A stretch of 64,000 bases of DNA from Rhizobium sp. NXC24 (GTDB lineage Bacteria; Pseudomonadota; Alphaproteobacteria; Rhizobiales; Rhizobiaceae): positions 1,798,001 through 1,862,000 of the forward strand of contig NZ_CP024314.1 of assembly GCF_002944315.1 (NCBI RefSeq), written 5' to 3'. Below the pieces are notes generated by a model. It was not told the DNA's origin, did not search any database, and saw nothing but the letters and a program-made list of their open reading frames with translations. Below are positions 59,086-64,000 of this stretch, in pieces (position 1 is the first letter of the stretch; each line of letters starts with the position of its first letter). Made by a program: the position numbers and the translations under genes.

Positions 59086-61287
59086 TTACGCTACGATCCG
59101 CCGCTTGCGCAGCGGTGCGATGGGCGTGCCCCGGTCAGCGGCAGTCAGGCGGTCAACCGCCGCCGAGGCGGGTTCGGGCTTGGCAAACAGATAGCCCTGA
59201 CCGATCTCGCAGCCGGCGCGCAGAAGGAAATCGCGCTGCGTTTCGGTTTCGATGCCTTCCGCGACACAGCGCTTGCCGAGACTGCGGGCAAGATCGATCA
59301 TCGCCCGCACGATCTGCTCCGATCGGACATCGCTGCCGAGATGGGCAACGAAACTGCGGTCGATTTTCAGTTCATCGAATGGAAAGTCACGCAAATGCAC
59401 GAGTGACGCGAAGCCGGTACCGAAATCATCCAGGGATACCGACATGCCCCGTTTCCGAAAACAGGTGATCGTCTCCAATATCTGGCTGGAGCCACGATTG
59501 AGGAACACATCCTCCGTCACTTCGACGGCAAAATCGGGCCATTCAAGCTCATTGGCTTTGATCGCCGCAGCAATGAGATCGTAGCCGTCGCCACCGACCA
59601 GCAGGACCTCCGGAAGGTTGATGGCCACCGATCCCGGACGCAGCCCGGCAATCTTCCACGCCTTGAGGTCCCGTGCGACTATATTGACGACGCAACGCGT
59701 CATGCTGCTAATGAAGTGGGATCCTTCCATGAGCGGCAGAAAGCGCCCCGGCGGGAGGATGCCGAGCCGAGGATGATGCCAGCGCACCAACGCCTCGAAT
59801 CCCAGGTGTTCTCCTGATTCAAGATTCACTTTCTGCTGATAATGGACCACGAATTCGTTCCGGTCAGCGGCGAAGGCCAGGGCGGCTGCTAGTTGGTTCT
59901 CCTCAAGACGTTGCGCAAGGGATGCTTCGTCGAAGATCACTGCGGTATTGCGCTTGGCTTTGGCGGCATAAAGCGCCAGATCGGCAACGCGCATCAGCGT
60001 TGCTTCCTCTGCGGCATGCGTCGGTACAACCGCTCCGCCTATGCTAGCTGAGACCGGTAGAACCCGGCCGTCGAAACGAAATTCCGTTGCAATCGCTGCG
60101 ACCGCGCGCTTGGCGAGCGCTTCCAGCGGCGTAAGATCGGAAAGCCCGGGGAGCAGAATGGCAAACTCGTCGCCGCCAAGCCGCGCCACGATATCGGTGG
60201 AACGAAAGGTTCCTTTAAGCGTGTGAGCGACATGGCGTAGGACTGCGTCACCCGCCGGGTGTCCCAAACTGTCGTTGACGCCCTTGAAATGATCGAGATC
60301 GACCAGCAGCATCGAAAAGCCCGTACCGGTTTGGGCGAGCGACACAAAAGACTGGTTCAGCGCTTCGTTGAAGGAGGAGCGGTTGTTGAGACTGGTAAGC
60401 GCATCGGTGTGGGCTTGATGGGTTAACCTGGTCTCGAAATCCATGGTTCGCCGGTGCTCGTTGCGAAGCTTCTTCAGAAGCGGCATAAAGAGGACAGCAG
60501 TCGCCAGAATGAGCGCCGTGGCTGTCAGGGCAAGGAGCACCGCGCTGATCAGGCGCGCATGATCTATGCTTCCATCGCTGCGATCATGCGAACTGTCGAT
60601 CAACTCGCTGAACCGACGCATGAGGAAGCTATCTGAAGACGCCGCAAAATCGATCGGCCCCCAGAAGGAATAGCGCTGACGCCTGTCCTCCAATTTTGTC
60701 GACACGACCCTGTCGGCCCGTTCGAGAAAATCCTCCAGTCGCCCTGCAAGTTCGACCCGCATCTTTTCCGATGCGACATCGCGCGGATTGAGCTTCTCCA
60801 GCAGATTCCGCTCCAACCTGTCATGCAACTCATTTAGCTGTCCGCTCATGGCGCGGATGTCGCCGATTGCCTTTCGAACGTCGTCAACCATCGGCTCGAT
60901 GATGTATTCAGGCATATCCGGGTTGATCGAGGCGCTCATAACGGCGCGCGTCTGATTGGCAAGCTGCTGAAAGCGGATGAACTGGCGCCCCGTAAGATAG
61001 CTGATGTCCTGCTGCAGCGAATGGCGATCCAGTGCGATCTCGACGGTCTGATACGTCGCACCGATCAGCATCGTCATGACAATCACAGCGGCGACATAGT
61101 GCCGACCGATGGATCGAATATATCCCTCCAACGAGGAGTGGCGTTTGTCAGGCGGGGCGGTCTCGGCGATTTTCGGCATGTCGATCGGATTGGCGCTCGT
61201 AGAAACCACCGACTTGGCTGCCGTGAGGGCGCCCTCCGGCTGCCACTCGACATGAGACGCATTGCGCAAAAGTAAGGGCAGCTTCAT
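59086..61287 (-). CDS. Membrane GGDEF-EAL protein (cyclic-di-GMP turnover)
   Basis: 733-residue signalling protein. TM1 is at about residues 62-82 (YVAAVIVMTMLIGATYQTVE), a helical periplasmic domain at about 83-250, TM2 at about 255-278 (LISAVLLALTATALILATAV). The GGDEF domain follows with an intact RLGGDEFAILLPG, then the EAL domain with GFEALVRWHHPRLG, EDVFLN, SLDDFGTGFASL and CVAEGIET, all catalytic residues present. It can in principle both make and break cyclic-di-GMP. The start is ATG 61287 with GAGGATC. The adjacent binding-protein gene suggests ligand-controlled output. Confidence 0.92.
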   Translation of the reverse strand: MKLPLLLRNASHVEWQPEGALTAAKSVVSTSANPIDMPKIAETAPPDKRHSSLEGYIRSIGRHYVAAVIVMTMLIGATYQTVEIALDRHSLQQDISYLTGRQFIRFQQLANQTRAVMSASINPDMPEYIIEPMVDDVRKAIGDIRAMSGQLNELHDRLERNLLEKLNPRDVASEKMRVELAGRLEDFLERADRVVSTKLEDRRQRYSFWGPIDFAASSDSFLMRRFSELIDSSHDRSDGSIDHARLISAVLLALTATALILATAVLFMPLLKKLRNEHRRTMDFETRLTHQAHTDALTSLNNRSSFNEALNQSFVSLAQTGTGFSMLLVDLDHFKGVNDSLGHPAGDAVLRHVAHTLKGTFRSTDIVARLGGDEFAILLPGLSDLTPLEALAKRAVAAIATEFRFDGRVLPVSASIGGAVVPTHAAEEATLMRVADLALYAAKAKRNTAVIFDEASLAQRLEENQLAAALAFAADRNEFVVHYQQKVNLESGEHLGFEALVRWHHPRLGILPPGRFLPLMEGSHFISSMTRCVVNIVARDLKAWKIAGLRPGSVAINLPEVLLVGGDGYDLIAAAIKANELEWPDFAVEVTEDVFLNRGSSQILETITCFRKRGMSVSLDDFGTGFASLVHLRDFPFDELKIDRSFVAHLGSDVRSEQIVRAMIDLARSLGKRCVAEGIETETQRDFLLRAGCEIGQGYLFAKPEPASAAVDRLTAADRGTPIAPLRKRRIVA

Positions 61288-61623
61288 GGAGATCCTCGTG
61301 GCTGCAACGAGAACTGCCATCCATCCGGTCAGTTCTCATTGGGAGAGCCGCGCGACTCATTCGAGCGGAGACTGCAGCGCTCAGCGTCCGGATATCCGAG
61401 GGTCGGTGCTGCAGGTGCATTAACCCTTGAAAAGTTTAATAGAATGCTGTGCATGCCATCCCGCACCGCCCTTGTTGCGCAATATGGATATGGCACGAAA
61501 AAAATGGATAATTCTGACTAGGCGTCGACCCACAAACCTCATTTGCCAAGTAGACGGCTAGAGCTGCCCTTTGGATATTCGTTTGTCGTGCTCCACTGGC
61601 GGCGAATGGACATCATGCCGAGA
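61288..61623. other. Spacer, 336 bases, promoter region only
   Basis: Upstream region of the GGDEF-EAL gene. It has a moderately AT-rich part at 61425-61510 but I find no convincing -10/-35 pair and no gene. A short plus-strand ORF (61339-61521) lacks a ribosome site and homology. Confidence 0.45.
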
Positions 61624-61650
61624 TAAACGCGAGCTCTTAGGGAGCCCGCG
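61624..61650 (-). terminator. Terminator of the 351-residue membrane protein gene
   Basis: On the minus strand a 9-bp stem with one mismatch (61628-61636 with 61642-61650, 5-base loop) is followed by TTTAT, 20 bases after the stop of the gene ending at 61670. It looks like a moderate intrinsic terminator. Confidence 0.65.
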
Positions 61651-61669
61651 TCAGGCAGAATTCAATCCA

Positions 61670-62725
61670 TCACTTCCAGCTCGTGTAGTCTGAAGCGGTG
61701 CATCCGAAAGGCGCCCGTTGATCGCCGAAACGCTTCTTGAGCTGATCGCAGCCCCATCGGTTAAGGGGAACCGGCATCATATTGTTGATATCCATGGCGG
61801 GCGAAGTGAACTGCGAATCCGCGCTGGTCACATACCAGAGCCAATAGCCAAAAACGCCACCGGCGATCAGCAGCACGACGAGGAAGAATCTGGCGAACCG
61901 CGCCCAGATGGTCGGCCCTTTCTTTCTCTGCGCGAGGAGCTGCGGTGGGCGCCCGCCGAGTTCGGCAACCAGCGGAGCAAGGGCTGTTGCTCGCTCTTCC
62001 GCCGCCATCTCAATTCGCTCCAGACGCTCATCGAGAAGTACCGGTAGAGCCGTGCCTCCATGCCACACGGCGAGTGCCACGGCCTTGCCGCCCTTTTCGC
62101 CGATGAGCAGAGGTTCCTGCCCGGGCTCGAATTGTGTCTGCGCCGTTCGTCCGGTCTTTCGGCCGGCTATCTTATCCGCATAAGTCACCGCCAATCGCTC
62201 GCGCCGCCGATCGAATGCCGTGATTTCCACCGGGACCGGCACGAGTTGAGCGGGACGGCGCAGTTGCCCGCGGATACGCATGGCACGCAAGATTTGAAAA
62301 ATTATGGTGATGGAGGCGCCGCCGAGAACAGCAACGAAAACGACAAGCGTTATGATTCGGTTCCAGAGCATATCAATGCCGATGCTAAGGGTCGCCAAAT
62401 CCGGGTGGTCCCCGGAAATGACAAGATTCGTTTCATAATCACCGACATGGAGGTCGACAAACATGATCTCGACATCCGTGTCATAGGTCTGAGCATTGTA
62501 CGTATAGTTGAGATGAGCCGAGCAGGTGGTAAACAAGCCCTTTTGGGTCGAGCATTTTCCGTCTCGAATATCCCCGCTATCAAGCATGACGGGATTTTGA
62601 TTGATCACCCAATCCCTCAGGATGCCCGGCACTTCATAAACCGCCATGAAAACGGTCAGGCCGATCACTATCAGCAACGAGAAGTAGCTGATTTTCGGCG
62701 TTGAAATCACACCCTGAGCAAGCAC
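61670..62725 (-). CDS. Membrane protein of unknown function
   Basis: 351 residues with three predicted spans: about 13-33 (YFSLLIVIGLTVFMAVYEVP), 118-145 (IITLVVFVAVLGGASITIIF) and 282-300 (FFLVVLLIAGGVFGYWLWYV). The first extracytoplasmic loop carries two cysteines (GKCSTQKGLFTTCSAHLNYT), and the C-terminal tail two more (RWGCDQLKK; PFGCTASDY), so disulfides are likely. The central part is a basic cytoplasmic domain. I do not recognise the family and propose no function. It stands alone with its own terminator. Confidence 0.78.
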   Translation of the reverse strand: MLAQGVISTPKISYFSLLIVIGLTVFMAVYEVPGILRDWVINQNPVMLDSGDIRDGKCSTQKGLFTTCSAHLNYTYNAQTYDTDVEIMFVDLHVGDYETNLVISGDHPDLATLSIGIDMLWNRIITLVVFVAVLGGASITIIFQILRAMRIRGQLRRPAQLVPVPVEITAFDRRRERLAVTYADKIAGRKTGRTAQTQFEPGQEPLLIGEKGGKAVALAVWHGGTALPVLLDERLERIEMAAEERATALAPLVAELGGRPPQLLAQRKKGPTIWARFARFFLVVLLIAGGVFGYWLWYVTSADSQFTSPAMDINNMMPVPLNRWGCDQLKKRFGDQRAPFGCTASDYTSWK

Positions 62726-62992
62726 GAGAGCTCTTTGCGGGAGCTATATCGTCGGGGATGTGATCATTGTCAGCCTGAAACTCCGAGTGGGGTTCGACTT
62801 TGCGCCCACATTTTTCAGCACGGAAAAATAGACATTTTTCCAGGAAGCTCAATATTCGGTTGTGTGACATCCACTGACTTCATGGGCGACCACAAGCATT
62901 TTGGCGGCCGCCGGCGAGCGAGGTCCGATGCAGTTTCGGACTCGGCCGGCGGTTCGTCCAACCGCGGTTCTACGACCTCTTCCCGTCCCGCC

Positions 62993-64000
62993 TTACTGCC
63001 TTTTGAATGCCGGCTTGTGATCACCGGCGATGGTCTCGCCAAATGGACCGGTATTGACCAATGAACTTGCGGCCTTGACGGGATGGGCAAGTGGCAGATG
63101 AGGCAGAACCAGTTCGCCGAAGCGATAGGCCTCCTCCAGATGCGGATAGCCCGACATGATGAAGGTATCGATGCCGATCTCGCGGTATTCTTCCATCCGC
63201 TGCTTTATCTGATCCGGGTCGCCGACGAGCGCGGTGCCTGCGCCGCCTCTGACCAGGCCGACACCTGCCCATAGATTTGGACTGACCTCGAGCTTGTCTC
63301 GCTGACCGCCATGCAAGCGGCTCATGCGGCTTTGGCCGACGGAATCCATTCGCTCGAACACTTTCTGTGCCTTGGCGATCGTCTCGTCGTCCAGAAATTG
63401 AATGAGGTCTTCGGCAGCCTGCCATGCCGCGGCGGCCGTCTCACGCACGATAACGTGCAGCCGGATACCGAAAGTAACCTCACGGCCCTCCCTGTCCGCC
63501 AGCGCCCGCACCTCGGCGATTTTCTTCGCCACCTCTTCCGGCGGCTCTCCCCATGTCAGGTACTTGTCGATAGTGCGGGCGGCGATTTCCTGCCCGATGC
63601 CGGAAGAGCCACCGAAATAAAGCGGCGGATGTGGCGTCTGATACGAAGGATAGAGCACCGAGCCATTTTCAATGTCGAAATGCTTTCCCTTATGGTTCAC
63701 CGTCTCGCCACGCAGCAGCGCCTTGTATATGTGGAGAAATTCCTCCGTGATCTCGTAACGCTCGCTATGCGCATAGTGGATGCCATCGCCTTTGTTCTCG
63801 ACGGGATCGCCACCTGTGACGACATTGATCAGAAGCCGGCCCTCCGAGATGCGGTCGAGCGTCGCCGTCATACGCGCGGCGAGCGTCGGCGAAAGCAGAC
63901 CTGGCCTCACGGCAATCAGATAGCGCAGCTTCTCCGTCAGCGGCGCCAGCGCAGAGGCAACCACCCAACTATCCTCGCAGCTTTTGCCGGTCGGGATCAG
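62993..64000 (-). CDS. ssuD: FMNH2-dependent alkanesulfonate monooxygenase (SsuD), 5' end outside the window
   Basis: Luciferase-like flavin-dependent monooxygenase; 336 C-terminal residues are in the window and the frame stays open through base 64000 ([20 protein letters not shown]). Full SsuD proteins are about 380-390 residues, so roughly 50 are missing. Family motifs include [50 protein letters not shown] and [14 protein letters not shown]. It releases sulfite from alkanesulfonates. The remaining ssu genes presumably lie to the right. The 267 bases after its stop contain no gene. Confidence 0.92.
   Translation of the reverse strand: MIPTGKSCEDSWVVASALAPLTEKLRYLIAVRPGLLSPTLAARMTATLDRISEGRLLINVVTGGDPVENKGDGIHYAHSERYEITEEFLHIYKALLRGETVNHKGKHFDIENGSVLYPSYQTPHPPLYFGGSSGIGQEIAARTIDKYLTWGEPPEEVAKKIAEVRALADREGREVTFGIRLHVIVRETAAAAWQAAEDLIQFLDDETIAKAQKVFERMDSVGQSRMSRLHGGQRDKLEVSPNLWAGVGLVRGGAGTALVGDPDQIKQRMEEYREIGIDTFIMSGYPHLEEAYRFGELVLPHLPLAHPVKAASSLVNTGPFGETIAGDHKPAFKRQ

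Overview
The window reads as an accessory, plasmid- or chromid-like segment of a Rhizobiales alphaproteobacterium (Rhizobium/Sinorhizobium/Agrobacterium type). It is GC-rich, has no rRNA, tRNA or core information genes, and is packed with transporters, regulators and catabolic operons whose protein families are typical of rhizobia. The genus is inferred from protein style only.

Layout. 0-15 kb: a LacI regulator, a yiaV/yiaW-like membrane pair, a membrane TPR protein, a lipoprotein hydrolase, a SulP-PPK2-AI-2E permease operon, a DUF3300/DUF2950 envelope pair and a CYTH phosphatase-like protein. 14.7-21.2 kb: an Lrp regulator divergent from a diaminopropionate ammonia-lyase operon with two M20-type amidohydrolases, then a chemoreceptor ending in a CheR-type pentapeptide. 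21.6-28.8 kb: an aconitase-MFS operon divergent from a lactonase, a GntR regulator and an orphan NitT/TauT-type binding protein. A near-identical 23-bp element occurs at the lactonase/MFS promoter and upstream of the binding protein, so one regulator probably governs all of them.

29-50 kb is the most interesting part. A Liv-type ABC transporter diverges from an operon of cytochrome P450, LigJ-like 4-oxalomesaconate hydratase and a signal-less NMT1-fold protein. A second operon follows with LigK-like aldolase, a cupin, ferredoxin reductase and a [2Fe-2S] ferredoxin. Then come pntAB transhydrogenase, a glutathione-dependent formaldehyde dehydrogenase broken by a frameshift, a YceI/membrane pair, a TetR regulator, DoxX, an MDR alcohol dehydrogenase and a formaldehyde-activating (Gfa) protein. 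I found an ATAC-N6-GTAT palindrome at five promoters across this block (one is degenerate); in three it overlaps the -10 of a TTGACA-N16 promoter. I infer one TetR-controlled regulon for uptake and oxidative O-demethylation of a methoxylated aromatic: the P450 chain releases formaldehyde, Gfa and AdhC handle it, PntAB supplies NADPH, and LigJ/LigK finish the ring-cleavage product. The ring-cleaving dioxygenase is not in the window.

50-64 kb: a LysR regulator with an MttB-family methyltransferase and a GMC oxidoreductase, a secreted MORN-like protein, a decayed EAL-domain remnant, an AraC regulator, a ROK regulator, an orphan sugar-type binding protein next to a membrane GGDEF-EAL protein (possibly a periplasmic-receptor/c-di-GMP pair), a membrane protein of unknown function, and an alkanesulfonate monooxygenase cut by the window end.
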